Below, piece after piece: positions 1 to 8,506 of a DNA stretch of 64,000 nucleotides. Each line of letters opens with the position of its first letter. Positions within the stretch are counted from its first letter, which is position 1. The notes beneath the pieces were generated by a model. It had not been told where the DNA came from. It searched no databases and saw nothing but the letters and a program-made list of their open reading frames with translations. Origin of the DNA: an uncultured Candidatus Melainabacteria bacterium (lineage in GTDB: Bacteria > Cyanobacteriota > Vampirovibrionia > Gastranaerophilales > Gastranaerophilaceae); the NCBI GenBank assembly GCA_934757245.1, contig CAKVLH010000005.1, forward strand, positions 1 to 64,000, read 5' to 3'. A program made the translations under genes and the position numbers.

Positions 1-1061
1 TCGCTTGCTTTACGTGCTTTTCGAGCTACTTCCGCACTATTTTCCTGCTCTTTTACCCATCTATCTGCTAGTCGCTTATCAGCAAGAACATCAAGTTCAT
101 TTAACCTATCTGTATTTTGAGAATAAAATTCATTCATTTCTTGTTCTTTTTGTCTATGTTGCTTTTCTACCCATTCTTGATTGCGGCGGTCGCTTGCTTT
201 GCGTGCTTTTCGAGCTACTGAAGCATCTTCTTCAAGAATGCGTAAACCCTCTTGAGTTTCTTTTTCATGCAACTCTTTATTCCAAAAATCACTATATTCT
301 TGTTCTTTTTGCCTATGTTGTTTTTCTACCCATTCTTGATTACGACGATCGCTTGCTTTACGTGCTTTTCGAGCTACTGATGCATCTTCTTCAAGAATGC
401 GTAAACCTTCTTGAGTTTCTTTTTCATGCAACTCTTTATTCCAAAAATCACTATATTCTTGTTCTTTTTGTCTATGTTGCTTTTCTACCCATTCTTGATT
501 ACGGCGGTCGCTTGCTTTGCGTGCTTTTCGAGCTACTGATGCATCTTCTTCAAGAATGCGTAAACCTTCTTGAGTTGAATTTTCCTCTACTTGTTGAAAA
601 GATTCTTGGCATTGTTTTTTATTATTTTGTGTATTTTGGGCTTCATTATTATGTATTTGTTGCGTGTTAACCTTTTTCTTATTTTTACTTTGTCTTATAA
701 CTTTATTACTAGTATTACTCGTTTGATTATTTGTAATAATTTCATTAACAACTTCTTTTGTATTTACACTAGGAATTTCTTTTTTTGTCTGATTTTTTAA
801 TTCATTTGCCGTCTTTTGTATTGTTTTTTCTGCTTCTGTTAATTTATTAGAAACCGTTTTCAATTCTTTTTTTAACACGTTATTATTATGTAAAGCAATC
901 CCTGCAATTACAGTAGATGCAATTGCAGTAAGCCCCATCAATAAATCTACACCTTTATAAGAAGATTGTTTTTTTACAGGTTGACTAGGAACTGACATAT
1001 CTTTAGATTTATTTTCCCTAAAAGCAATCTGTTGGACGTTTTTGTCAATACTTAATCCCAT
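1..1061 (-). CDS. Membrane-anchored coiled-coil protein with 53-residue tandem repeats (partial)
   Basis: Open from an ATG at 1061 (preceded by GAAAGGA) to the window edge, so the C-terminus is missing; 353 codons are visible. Residues 38-57 form one hydrophobic helix, followed by a long charged coiled-coil stretch rich in Lys, Glu, Asn and Gln. From about residue 162 a 53-residue unit repeats almost perfectly (motifs EGLRILEEDASVARKARKAS and RRNQEWVEKQHRQKEQE), then a degenerate 63-residue copy runs off the edge. The short N-terminus carries SSYKG, like the FKG motif of other proteins here. No catalytic domain is visible. A type II (N-in) anchored filamentous surface or cytoskeletal protein is an inference; function unknown. 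Confidence 0.75.
   Translation of the reverse strand, partial: MGLSIDKNVQQIAFRENKSKDMSVPSQPVKKQSSYKGVDLLMGLTAIASTVIAGIALHNNNVLKKELKTVSNKLTEAEKTIQKTANELKNQTKKEIPSVNTKEVVNEIITNNQTSNTSNKVIRQSKNKKKVNTQQIHNNEAQNTQNNKKQCQESFQQVEENSTQEGLRILEEDASVARKARKASDRRNQEWVEKQHRQKEQEYSDFWNKELHEKETQEGLRILEEDASVARKARKASDRRNQEWVEKQHRQKEQEYSDFWNKELHEKETQEGLRILEEDASVARKARKASDRRNQEWVEKQHRQKEQEMNEFYSQNTDRLNELDVLADKRLADRWVKEQENSAEVARKARKAS
140..577. repeat. 159-bp in-frame tandem repeat
   Basis: A 159-bp unit (53 codons) recurs with the same phase: the landmark TCGCTTGC starts at 190, 349 and 508. Two full units plus a partial one are nearly identical, and a diverged 189-bp unit lies at 1-189. The near identity suggests recent unequal recombination or slippage within the coding sequence. 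Confidence 0.85.
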
Positions 1062-1275
1062 ATCAATCCTTTCTTGCTGATATTCAGCCTTAATCATACT
1101 TTTATACCATGTAAAAGGATTTAAAAAAATAAAAATTGCGCACTCAAGATACAATTAGGTCCGTCCCGTCCCGTAGGGCATTATGACAGGGTTTGAGACG
1201 ATTGTAAAGAATTTTATTTTTTCTTAACATTTGGCAACATTTTGTTACAAAATGTATTCGGGCGTGTTCAAAAAT

Positions 1276-1359
1276 CACCCCTCGCCTTGGGAGAGGGCAG
1301 AATTTCAAGTTGAGAGTCAGCATTTTTTTAGGCTCGAAACTTAGAAATTCGGGTGAGGG
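1276..1359. repeat. Dispersed palindromic repeat, copy 1
   Basis: Begins CACCCCTCGCC and ends GGGTGAGGG. Inside are AGAATTTCAAGTTGAG and CGAAACTTAGAAATTC, which can pair. A second copy with the same inner words lies at 56073-56144. Confidence 0.7.
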
Positions 1360-1414
1360 TTCAAGCCGTAAGGCGATTTGATTTTTATAATCGGCTTTAC
1401 TTTTGCTCTGTAAA

Positions 1415-1500
1415 ACCCTCTCCTTTTACATCACACTTATCAATTTGTAAGTTTAACTACTAGCTTAGAAGTGAGGCAGAAAACTCCCCCGAGGGAGGGG
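1415..1500. repeat. Fragment of the 15.4-kb MITE-like element
   Basis: Shares the order CCCTCTCC, TTTTACATCACACTT, CAATTTGTAAGTTTAACTAC, TAGCTT.GAAGTG and CAGAAAACTCCCCC with 15451-15538, but lacks the right terminal repeat. It looks like a decayed or incomplete copy. Confidence 0.65.
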
Positions 1501-1584
1501 ATGACCAAGATGTATTAATTTTTAAGTAATGCGAATTTTAGATATTACACCTTTAAAAAAAGCTTTAACAAGCCTAGAATCAAT

Positions 1585-2895
1585 TTATAAATTTTCTGCA
1601 AAGCTGAAGTTTTCGTCATTCACTTCTCTTAAAAAATTAGTCCAGCTATTATAGTATTCTGCTAAAGCTTGCGTATAGCCTATAATAATTGATTTATAAG
1701 ACTGTTTCATTACGATTAGCGAAGTGATATCAGATTCTCCGGCTTCATAGCTCTTTTTTGAAGTTTCAATCAATTCTTCAGAACCGGTAACAATTTTGGA
1801 CTCATAATGATTAAGATTATCTGCTGCTGTTAAAAATCTGTCATAAGCGGCTTTCACATCCTTTATTGCTTTATTTTGCACCGATTCATTTTTCAATTCG
1901 GCTTGTTTTAACTTTAATGTTGCATTTTGAATTTCTGGAGAGTAATTATAAAATAATGGAATATTCACCAAACTTCCACCGACATAAGCACCATTATTAA
2001 AATTACCGCTATCAGAATAAGCTCCGGGTTTATAGGCATAACCACCGGATATCTGAAAATCCGGAATTCTTTGGCGAGCAACTACTGTAAGATTCTTTTC
2101 TGCAATATCTATTTCTTGTTTGCTTATTTTTATATCATATCGATTTTCAAGAGCGCGTTGTTTTATTTCTGAGAAAGCCGGAAATTTATAATCAGGTGCC
2201 GGAGTCAACATCTCTTCAAAATTATTTTCTTCTGAAAAAATCTTATCCATACTGTCATAAACTATATTATTTGGATCATTGATTACTTTATTAAACTTAG
2301 CTAATGCATTTTTTACATTCACATTAGCTGTATTAACTTGTGTAATCATTTGATTAAGCGCAATTTCCGCTTGGATAACATCAATTTGCGGTGTTGAATG
2401 AGCTTTCACTCTCGTTTTTGCAATTTTCAGCAATTCTTCCTGTAATTCTTCTTGTTGTTCAAGTGTAAAAAGAATGGATTTTGTTGCGACTAAATTTATA
2501 TATGCCTCACGCACATCCATTTTCAAATCAAATGTTGTATAATCAAATTCTTTTTCTGAAAGCTTGAAATTCGATTCAGCAAGTTTTTTTCTAGCATTAC
2601 GTTTTGCAATTTCGATTTCTTGAGTTGCACCAAGTTGACGAGGTTCGGTTCTTCCGGATGCGCCCATAAAATAATACGCATCAAAAGACGGATTTTGAAG
2701 CCTGTTGGCAGATTTAATATTATTTTTAGCGATATTTAGTTCAATTTGTGCAACCTGTAAATCAATATTGTTCTTCAAAGCCGCATTAATAGCTTCATTC
2801 AAATAAACTTTTCTAACATCTTCTATCCCAAATGAAGTATTTATAAAACAGAATAATGCAATAATTGTGATAAAAAATCTCTTCAAACTCTTCAT
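1585..2895 (-). CDS. TolC family outer membrane efflux protein
   Basis: 436 aa. The N-terminus is a typical signal peptide (MKSLKRFFITIIALFCFINT). It is followed by two alpha-helical outer-membrane-efflux domains with the usual long coiled-coil helices; the start EAINAALKNNIDLQVAQIEL is characteristic. Family role: trimeric outer-membrane channel for tripartite efflux or type I secretion. It stands alone: no inner-membrane pump or adaptor gene lies next to it, so its substrate is unknown. There is no Shine-Dalgarno sequence; a TATAAT lies 7 nt before the ATG, suggesting a leaderless transcript. The upstream thrS terminator separates it from thrS. Confidence 0.85.
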   Translation of the reverse strand: MKSLKRFFITIIALFCFINTSFGIEDVRKVYLNEAINAALKNNIDLQVAQIELNIAKNNIKSANRLQNPSFDAYYFMGASGRTEPRQLGATQEIEIAKRNARKKLAESNFKLSEKEFDYTTFDLKMDVREAYINLVATKSILFTLEQQEELQEELLKIAKTRVKAHSTPQIDVIQAEIALNQMITQVNTANVNVKNALAKFNKVINDPNNIVYDSMDKIFSEENNFEEMLTPAPDYKFPAFSEIKQRALENRYDIKISKQEIDIAEKNLTVVARQRIPDFQISGGYAYKPGAYSDSGNFNNGAYVGGSLVNIPLFYNYSPEIQNATLKLKQAELKNESVQNKAIKDVKAAYDRFLTAADNLNHYESKIVTGSEELIETSKKSYEAGESDITSLIVMKQSYKSIIIGYTQALAEYYNSWTNFLREVNDENFSFAENL

Positions 2896-2902
2896 GATTA
2901 TG

Positions 2903-2908
2903 ATTATA
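2903..2908 (-). promoter_or_regulatory. -10 box of the TolC-like gene, leaderless arrangement
   Basis: TATAAT on the minus strand, 7 nt from the ATG at 2895. With a usual -10 to start distance, transcription would begin at or one base before the A of the ATG. No convincing -35 was found, because the upstream DNA is the thrS terminator. Confidence 0.5.
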
Positions 2909-2920
2909 ACATGAAGCTAT

Positions 2921-2953
2921 AAAAAATAAGGGCGCGACAGAATGTCGCGCCCT
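2921..2953 (-). terminator. Terminator of thrS
   Basis: Perfect GC-rich stem (AAGGGCGCGACA / TGTCGCGCCCTT, loop of 3) followed on the minus strand by ATTTTTTA. It lies just after the thrS stop. Confidence 0.85.
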
Positions 2954-2974
2954 TACTGTATTTAAAAATAAAAC

Positions 2975-4747
2975 TTATGCTCTATCTTTAATTTCTTTTT
3001 CTATATTAGCAATAAATTCATCAACTGAAACTGTACCAACTTGACCTACGCCACGTTTTCTTACAGCTACAGCATTTGCTTCAATTTCCTTATCTCCTAT
3101 TACGCAAACGTAAGGAATTTTCTTGTCTTGCAATGATTCTCTGATTTTGTAATTCATTGATTCAGATCTGTCATCAAGTTTTACTCTTATACCTGCTTCA
3201 CGCATTTTCTTGTAAACTTGTTCTGCAAAGTCTGCGTGTTTTTCGTTTGAAATAGGAACAATTGCAACTTGAGTTGGTGCTAACCAAGTTGGGAAAGCGC
3301 CTGCATAGTGTTCAATCAAAATACCGTGGAATCTTTCCATAGAACCGAAAATTACTCTGTGAAGCATTACAGGAGTTTTCATACTGCCGTCTTTATCTTG
3401 ATACTTGATATCAAATCTTTCAGGAAGGTTGAAGTCAAGCTGAATTGTAGCACATTGCCAAGTTCTTCCAAGAGCATCTTTAACCTTAAAGTCGATTTTC
3501 GGACCGTAGAATGCGCCATCACCTTCGTTGATATCGTATTTCATTCCACGTTTATCCATAGCTTCTTTCAAACCTGCTTCAGCTAGTTCCCAGTTTTTCA
3601 AGTCACCAACATAGCTTTCAGGACGAGTTGAAAGTTCAACTTCAAAACCCATTTTAAAGATTTTCATTGTATCAGCAACAAAATCGATGATTTGGTTAAT
3701 TTCGTCAACCAATTGTTCCGGTGTACAGAAAATGTGCGCATCGTCTTGAGTAAAGCCCTGAACACGAGTTAAACCTGACAAAGCACCTGATTTTTCTTTT
3801 CTGTAAACTGTACCCAATTCAGCCATTCTTAATGGTAATGAACGGTATGAATGTCTGTTTGCTTGATAAATCAAGATGTGGAATGGACAGTTCATTGGTT
3901 TTACTACATATTGTTCATCAGAATCTTCATCTTTTTGGATAAAGAACATGTTTTCTTTGTAGTGATCCATGTGTCCGGAAATTTCCCACAATTTAGATTT
4001 TGCAATTTGAGGAGTTTGAACAATCACATAACCACGTTTTCTGTGTTCTTCTCTCCAATAGTTTTCAATTTGTTCTCTTACTGTATAAAGATTTGGGTGC
4101 CATAAAACTAGACCACCGCCGATTTCTTCTCTAACTGAGAATAAATCTAATTGAGTTCCAAGTTTTCTGTGGTCGCGTTTTGCAGCTTCTTCCAAGAAAG
4201 TTAAATAAGCTTGCAAATCTTCTTTATTCCAATATGCAGTTGCATAAATTCTTTGAAGCATTTTATTTTTTTCATTGCCTCTCCAATAAGCACCTGCAAC
4301 TTTAAGAAGTTTAATTGCGTTACCTTTTATATAAGATGTGTTAGGAATGTGAGGTCCTGCACATAAATCGTTAAATAATACATTTCCTTCTTTATCTTTT
4401 GTTAAATACAAAGTCGGATTATCATTTTTGTGTTCTTCTAATAATTCTGCTTTGTAAATTTCCCCTTCAGCTTTGAATTCAGCGATTTGTTTCTCTACAT
4501 CAGGAATAACATATTTTTCAAACGTCAAATTTTGTTTGATAATATTTTTCATTTCTTCTTCAATTTTAGCCAAATCTTCTTCTGTAAAAGCATGACCATC
4601 AATCAAATCAAAGTCATAATAGAAACCGTCATCTGTTGCCGGTCCTATAGCTAACTTTGCCTGCGGGAACAGCTTTTGAACGGCTTGAGCCATGATGTGT
4701 GAGCAAGAGTGTCTTAAAACTCTTAGTGTTTCGTTGTTTTTTTCCAT
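2975..4747 (-). CDS. thrS: Threonyl-tRNA synthetase lacking the TGS domain
   Basis: 590 aa; class II synthetase that charges tRNA-Thr. The second additional (editing) domain shows H13-x3-H17 (RHSCSHIMAQ) and CAGPHIP. The catalytic core has motif 2 around TVYRKEKSGALSGLTRVQGF, the zinc-site Cys in MNCPFHI, the zinc-site His in DDAHIFC and motif 3 in GSMERFHG. The C-terminus is the anticodon-binding domain. Typical bacterial ThrRS has about 640 residues with an N-terminal TGS domain; here the protein starts directly at the editing domain. The start is firm (AGAAAGGATAAAAA before the ATG) and no TGS-like frame lies upstream. Confidence 0.95.
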   Translation of the reverse strand: MEKNNETLRVLRHSCSHIMAQAVQKLFPQAKLAIGPATDDGFYYDFDLIDGHAFTEEDLAKIEEEMKNIIKQNLTFEKYVIPDVEKQIAEFKAEGEIYKAELLEEHKNDNPTLYLTKDKEGNVLFNDLCAGPHIPNTSYIKGNAIKLLKVAGAYWRGNEKNKMLQRIYATAYWNKEDLQAYLTFLEEAAKRDHRKLGTQLDLFSVREEIGGGLVLWHPNLYTVREQIENYWREEHRKRGYVIVQTPQIAKSKLWEISGHMDHYKENMFFIQKDEDSDEQYVVKPMNCPFHILIYQANRHSYRSLPLRMAELGTVYRKEKSGALSGLTRVQGFTQDDAHIFCTPEQLVDEINQIIDFVADTMKIFKMGFEVELSTRPESYVGDLKNWELAEAGLKEAMDKRGMKYDINEGDGAFYGPKIDFKVKDALGRTWQCATIQLDFNLPERFDIKYQDKDGSMKTPVMLHRVIFGSMERFHGILIEHYAGAFPTWLAPTQVAIVPISNEKHADFAEQVYKKMREAGIRVKLDDRSESMNYKIRESLQDKKIPYVCVIGDKEIEANAVAVRKRGVGQVGTVSVDEFIANIEKEIKDRA

Positions 4748-4928
4748 TTTTTATCCTTTCTGTTATGGGATAAATCTCACTTCAAGCTAGTAATGACGTT
4801 TACAGGCTTATTTTATTTACCCCCGGGGCGGATCCCCCTAACTATTACAAGAAACATTCTAACACAAAATGAAAATATGGGTTGTGCAATCAAAAAAAAG
4901 AGTTATACTAAATATAGAGGTTTGATAT

Positions 4929-5276
4929 ATGAGTTCAATTTCTTCAATTAATACATCCGACTATTCAATACTACTTGATAGCTTATCCGCTACTAGGAAC
5001 TATTCTCAAACGAATTCCGGCGCAAAATCTGTTGCAACTGAAGATTTAAATAGCGGTATAGATTTAAGTAATTATTATCAAAACCTTGCTTCCGGCGACT
5101 TATTACAAACTGTAGCAGAAAATGTTGTTAAATCTTCGAATGACCTAAATAATGCAATGGTTAATGCGCTTGAAAATGGTTACACAGTTCAAGATGCTGT
5201 AAACATACAAGAAGCAAAAGCCGCTTATGAAGCTAATTGTCGCGTTGCAAAATCAACATTTGAAATTGCTGTTTAA
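4929..5276 (+). CDS. Small helical protein, possibly flagellum-related
   Basis: 115 aa, Ser/Asn-rich N-terminus (MSSISSINTSDYSILLDSLS), no signal peptide or membrane segment. The C-terminal helix (NIQEAKAAYEANCRVAKSTF) resembles the C-terminal helix of flagellar rod/hook proteins of the FlgC/FlgG type, which usually reads like 'ARAYEAN'. The rest of such a protein is absent, so it may only mimic that helix. GAGG precedes the ATG, and a TTGTGC - 16 nt - TATACT promoter lies just upstream. Function unknown; the flagellar link is tentative. Confidence 0.6.
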   Translation: MSSISSINTSDYSILLDSLSATRNYSQTNSGAKSVATEDLNSGIDLSNYYQNLASGDLLQTVAENVVKSSNDLNNAMVNALENGYTVQDAVNIQEAKAAYEANCRVAKSTFEIAV

Positions 5277-5424
5277 TTTTTCGAAGCAGACTCTTTTATT
5301 TTTAAAATTTTAGTTTTCATTTTCAATTTTTGTAGTAAAATATTGATGTAAATTTAAGGGGTAGGAAGAAGTAGGTAGTAAGCGTACTCCCGAAATGCCT
5401 TTATATTTAGAAAGGAAAACTATC

Positions 5425-6261
5425 ATGTGGGAATATTCGGAGAAGGTTCTTGACCATTACAGACACCCAAGAAATGTCGGTAAAATTGATGACGCTGATT
5501 TAATCGGCGAAGCCGGCTCATTAGCTTGTGGTGATTCTTTGAAATTATATATAAAACTTGACGGAAATGTTATAAAAGACGCTAAGTTTCAAACCTTTGG
5601 ATGTGGTTCAGCGGTCGCATCTTCAAGCGTTTTAACAGAAATGATTATTGGCAAAACAATAGAAGAAGCTGCAAAAATTACAAATAAAGATATTGCAGAC
5701 GAGTTAGACGGACTTCCTCAAGAAAAAATGCATTGCTCTGTTATGGGACATGAAGCATTGGAAGATGCTCTGAAAAAATATTACGGAAAAGACGCTGTAG
5801 AGTGGGAAGACCCTGCAGGAAATACTCATACGGGCGATAAAATAGTTTGTACTTGTTTTAATGTTACTGAAAGTCAAATTTGGGAAGCAATTAAGATTAA
5901 TGGGTTAAAAACCGTAGAAGAAGTTACAAATTATACAAAAGCCGGTGGCGCTTGCGGACGTTGTCGCGGTGTAATTAAGGATATGATTGACACTTACCTT
6001 AAAAAAGAAGGCAAAGCCCCTGTTTTAACTGCTACTCAAAAAATATTGAAGATTAGTAAGGTAATTGAACAACAAATTTCTCCTGAACTTCAGAAAGATG
6101 GCGGAGATATTGAGTTAATCGATATTGACGGAAATGTAGTTAAGGTAAAATTATCAGGCATGTGTAGCGGTTGCAAAAATGCAAGTATGACAATCAAAGG
6201 GTTTGTTGAATCAGTTTTGAGAGATAAGGTTGATTCAGCTATTGTAGTTGAACAAGTTTAG
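5425..6261 (+). CDS. nifU: NifU-type Fe-S cluster scaffold (three-domain)
   Basis: 278 aa from the ATG at 5425, which follows AGAAAGGAAAACTATC; an in-frame ATG 30 bp upstream has no ribosome site. Residues 1-120 are an IscU-like scaffold with the three ligand cysteines C35 (LACGDS), C60 (FGCGSA) and C104 (MHCSVMG). A BFD-like [2Fe-2S] segment follows (VCTCFNVTE ... CGRCRG). The end is a NifU C-terminal (Nfu) domain with CSGC. This is the full NIF-type architecture. With nifS immediately downstream it forms the Fe-S assembly unit. No nitrogenase genes are in view, so a housekeeping role is likely. Confidence 0.93.
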   Translation: MWEYSEKVLDHYRHPRNVGKIDDADLIGEAGSLACGDSLKLYIKLDGNVIKDAKFQTFGCGSAVASSSVLTEMIIGKTIEEAAKITNKDIADELDGLPQEKMHCSVMGHEALEDALKKYYGKDAVEWEDPAGNTHTGDKIVCTCFNVTESQIWEAIKINGLKTVEEVTNYTKAGGACGRCRGVIKDMIDTYLKKEGKAPVLTATQKILKISKVIEQQISPELQKDGGDIELIDIDGNVVKVKLSGMCSGCKNASMTIKGFVESVLRDKVDSAIVVEQV

Positions 6262-6270
6262 GTGAACAAA

Positions 6271-6300
6271 TGTAGTAGGTTGGGCTTTCAGCCCAACAAA
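6271..6300. repeat. Short hairpin repeat between nifU and nifS
   Basis: GTAGGTTGGGCTTTCAGCCCAACAAA forms a perfect TTGGGCT/AGCCCAA hairpin. The same sequence recurs at 60813-60840, with related forms at 27004-27030 and 34061-34085. It is a REP-like intergenic repeat. Confidence 0.75.
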
Positions 6301-6321
6301 ACTCTTAAAAAGGAACACACA

Positions 6322-7512
6322 ATGATATATTTAGATAACAACGCAACAACTAAAGTAGATGAAAAAGTTTTAGAAGAGATGCTTCCTTATTTGCAAAATG
6401 AGTATGCAAATCCTTCCAGCATGTATGATTTTGCAAAAAAACCGGCTGCCGCAATAAAAGAAGCTCGTGCTAAAGTAAGAGAATTTTTGGGCGCAAACAA
6501 TGAAAAAGAAGTTATTTTTACATCTTGCGGTTCAGAATCAGCCAATACAGCAATTAAAGGTGTTGTTAGTTGTAATAAAGAAAAAAGACATTTGATTACA
6601 ACAAAAGTTGAACACCCTTGTGTATTGAATACATATAAGGCGTTGGAAAAACAAGGTTATGAAGTTGATTATATTGGAGTGAATTCTCAAGGCGAACTTG
6701 ATATAGAAGAACTCAAATCCAAAATCAGAAAAGATACAGCTTTAGTTTCTGTAATGTATGCCAACAATGAAACAGGCGTAATTTATCCTGTAGAAGAAAT
6801 TGCAGAAATTATTAAATCTAAATCACCTGAAACAAGATTTTATGTTGACGCAGTTCAAGCAGGCGGAAAAATTCCAATAAACGTAAAAGAAACAAAAATT
6901 GATTTATTAGGAGTTTCAGGACACAAATTTCACGCTCCAAAAGGAGTTGGCGCATTGTATGTAAAACCTGACGTTAGAATAACACCATTGATTAATGGCG
7001 GTCATCAAGAACGCGGAATGAGAGCAGGAACAGAAAATGTGCCTTATATTGTAGGTTTGGGGAAAGCTACCGAATTAGCAATGGATGCAATGAATTATGA
7101 ATTAAAAGAAGTTAAGAGGTTGCGCGACAAACTTGAAACAGGAATTCTTAAAAATGTATTTAACGCAAGATTAAATACAGGTGTAAACGGCAGAGTTCCA
7201 AACACTTGCAATATCGGTTTTGAATATGTTGAAGGTGAGTTAATTCTTTTACATCTGAGCGATATCGGTGTTTGCGCTAGCTCAGGAAGTGCTTGTACAT
7301 CAGGTTCACTAGAACCTAGCCACGTGTTGCGTGCAATGGGAATCCCATTTACTGCACTTCATGGTTCAATAAGATTTAGTTTATCAAGATTTACTACTGA
7401 AAAAGAAATTGATTACGTAATTGAACACATGCCGGCAATTATGGATAAATTAACTTCAATTTCGCCATTCCAAGATGAGTTAGCAGCATTAAGAAGCAGA
7501 AAGGGTATGTAA
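6322..7512 (+). CDS. nifS: Cysteine desulfurase (NifS/IscS family)
   Basis: 396 aa; PLP enzyme that removes sulfur from cysteine for Fe-S assembly. It starts MIYLDNNATTKVDEKVLEEM. The PLP lysine lies in SGHKFHAPKGVG, and the catalytic cysteine loop is SGSACTSGSLEPSHVLRAMG. The ATG at 6322 follows AAAGGAACACACA; an upstream GTG in the same frame at 6262 reads through the hairpin repeat and is rejected. Co-transcribed with nifU upstream and probably with the MscS gene 1 bp downstream. Confidence 0.95.
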   Translation: MIYLDNNATTKVDEKVLEEMLPYLQNEYANPSSMYDFAKKPAAAIKEARAKVREFLGANNEKEVIFTSCGSESANTAIKGVVSCNKEKRHLITTKVEHPCVLNTYKALEKQGYEVDYIGVNSQGELDIEELKSKIRKDTALVSVMYANNETGVIYPVEEIAEIIKSKSPETRFYVDAVQAGGKIPINVKETKIDLLGVSGHKFHAPKGVGALYVKPDVRITPLINGGHQERGMRAGTENVPYIVGLGKATELAMDAMNYELKEVKRLRDKLETGILKNVFNARLNTGVNGRVPNTCNIGFEYVEGELILLHLSDIGVCASSGSACTSGSLEPSHVLRAMGIPFTALHGSIRFSLSRFTTEKEIDYVIEHMPAIMDKLTSISPFQDELAALRSRKGM

Positions 7513-7513
7513 A

Positions 7514-8353
7514 ATGGTAGATTTCATTATGAAACCTATATTTTCTTTTTTAGGAGTAAACGCTAAATTTTTAATAGGTGTTTTAGTAAACATTGTTTTA
7601 ATTTGGGCTGTATGTAAATTAACAGACGCTTTTACGCACAGAATAGAACTAAAATTAAAAAGCAAAAATACAGATTCTCCGCTTTTAAATTTAATGCCTG
7701 TTTTAAATAAAATTATAAAAGCTGTAATTGTTTTTATGTTGTTGGCGGGATTTTTACAAAGCTTCGGTTATAATGTAACTTCTTTAGTTGCAGGTTTTGG
7801 TATTACAGGTTTAGCAGTAGGTTTTGCCGCAAAAGAAGCTATCGGAAATATTTTCGGATCATTCGGACTTTTGGCCGACAGAGTTTATAAAATTGGCGAT
7901 TATATTAAATTCAATGGTTATGAAGGAACGGTAGAAAACATTAATTTGCGCTCAACTACAGTGAGAACTATAGATGGTTATGTCGTAAACGTGCCAAATA
8001 ACGTGCTTTCTAACGAAGAAATTACAAATGTATCTCAAGCGTATAAAAGAAGAATTGATATTTCTGTTGATGTTGAATACGGTACTTCTAACGAAAAACT
8101 TGATGTGGCTTGCAAAATTTTGAAAGAAATTGCTGAAAAAGACACACGAATTCTTGAAGGAGCAGAAGCTTTTTTAGAAAATATGGCGCCAAGTTCAATT
8201 CAAGTAAGACTTGTAGCTTATACTAGCAAAACATCTTGGGTAGATTATGTACATACGAAAAGTGATGTAATTAGACAAATAATTCACCGCTACCGTGAGG
8301 AAGAAATCGAATTTGCATTCCCTTCTACGAGTGTTTATATGGCACAAAACTAG
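7514..8353 (+). CDS. MscS family mechanosensitive ion channel
   Basis: 279 aa. Membrane segments lie at about residues 15-35 and 65-85, then comes the pore helix with the Gly/Ala pattern VAGFGITGLAVGFAAKEAIG. The MscS beta domain follows (VYKIGDYIKFNGYEGTVENI, VVNVPNNVLSNEEITN), then a short C-terminal alpha/beta domain. Family role: inner-membrane pressure-release channel under osmotic downshift. Its ATG lies 1 bp after the nifS stop, suggesting translational coupling, although no functional link to Fe-S assembly is known. Confidence 0.9.
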   Translation: MVDFIMKPIFSFLGVNAKFLIGVLVNIVLIWAVCKLTDAFTHRIELKLKSKNTDSPLLNLMPVLNKIIKAVIVFMLLAGFLQSFGYNVTSLVAGFGITGLAVGFAAKEAIGNIFGSFGLLADRVYKIGDYIKFNGYEGTVENINLRSTTVRTIDGYVVNVPNNVLSNEEITNVSQAYKRRIDISVDVEYGTSNEKLDVACKILKEIAEKDTRILEGAEAFLENMAPSSIQVRLVAYTSKTSWVDYVHTKSDVIRQIIHRYREEEIEFAFPSTSVYMAQN

Positions 8354-8506
8354 AAGTAACGCGCAATGTCATTGTGAGGAGCAAATTTCTTCTCTCCCTC
8401 CAATCCCTCTCCCACAAGTGGTGTGGGGAAGAATTTGGCAACGAAGCCATCCATTAAAATACTGGTAAGGGGTAAAAAATAAAAGAATAACAAAAAGGAG
8501 TATAAA

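Larger units (their letters stand above)
1062..1584. other. Gene-free region holding two dispersed repeat fragments
   Basis: 523 bp without a supportable gene. It holds the upstream region of the repeat-protein gene (near 1062-1150) and two dispersed repeat pieces. The piece at 1276-1359 is palindromic, with CCCCTC and GAGGG ends, and resembles 56073-56144. The piece at 1415-1500 resembles the left part of the MITE-like element at 15451-15538. Confidence 0.6.

Noticed and set aside
140..577. CRISPR-like array
   Set aside because: Repeats are directly adjacent, 159 bp long, in frame and without spacers; they are protein-coding tandem repeats.
5..670. Long plus-strand open frame of 221 codons
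   Set aside because: It is the shadow of the 159-bp repeats of the minus-strand coiled-coil gene, which has a ribosome site, an anchor helix and biased charged composition; the plus frame is Leu/Phe-rich noise.
4800..4845. T-box or cloning-vector polylinker before thrS (CCCCCGGGGCGGATCCCCC)
   Set aside because: No T-box consensus (AGGGTGGNACCGCG) or specifier structure is seen, and the bases do not match common polylinkers beyond chance SmaI/BamHI-like words. It is only a short GC-rich island.
6262..6321. Longer NifS beginning at the GTG at 6262
   Set aside because: The extra 20 codons translate the hairpin repeat; the ATG at 6322 has its own ribosome site and matches the family start.
5425..7512. 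Nitrogen fixation locus
   Set aside because: NifU/NifS architecture alone is also used for general Fe-S assembly; no nifH/D/K or other nif genes are present.
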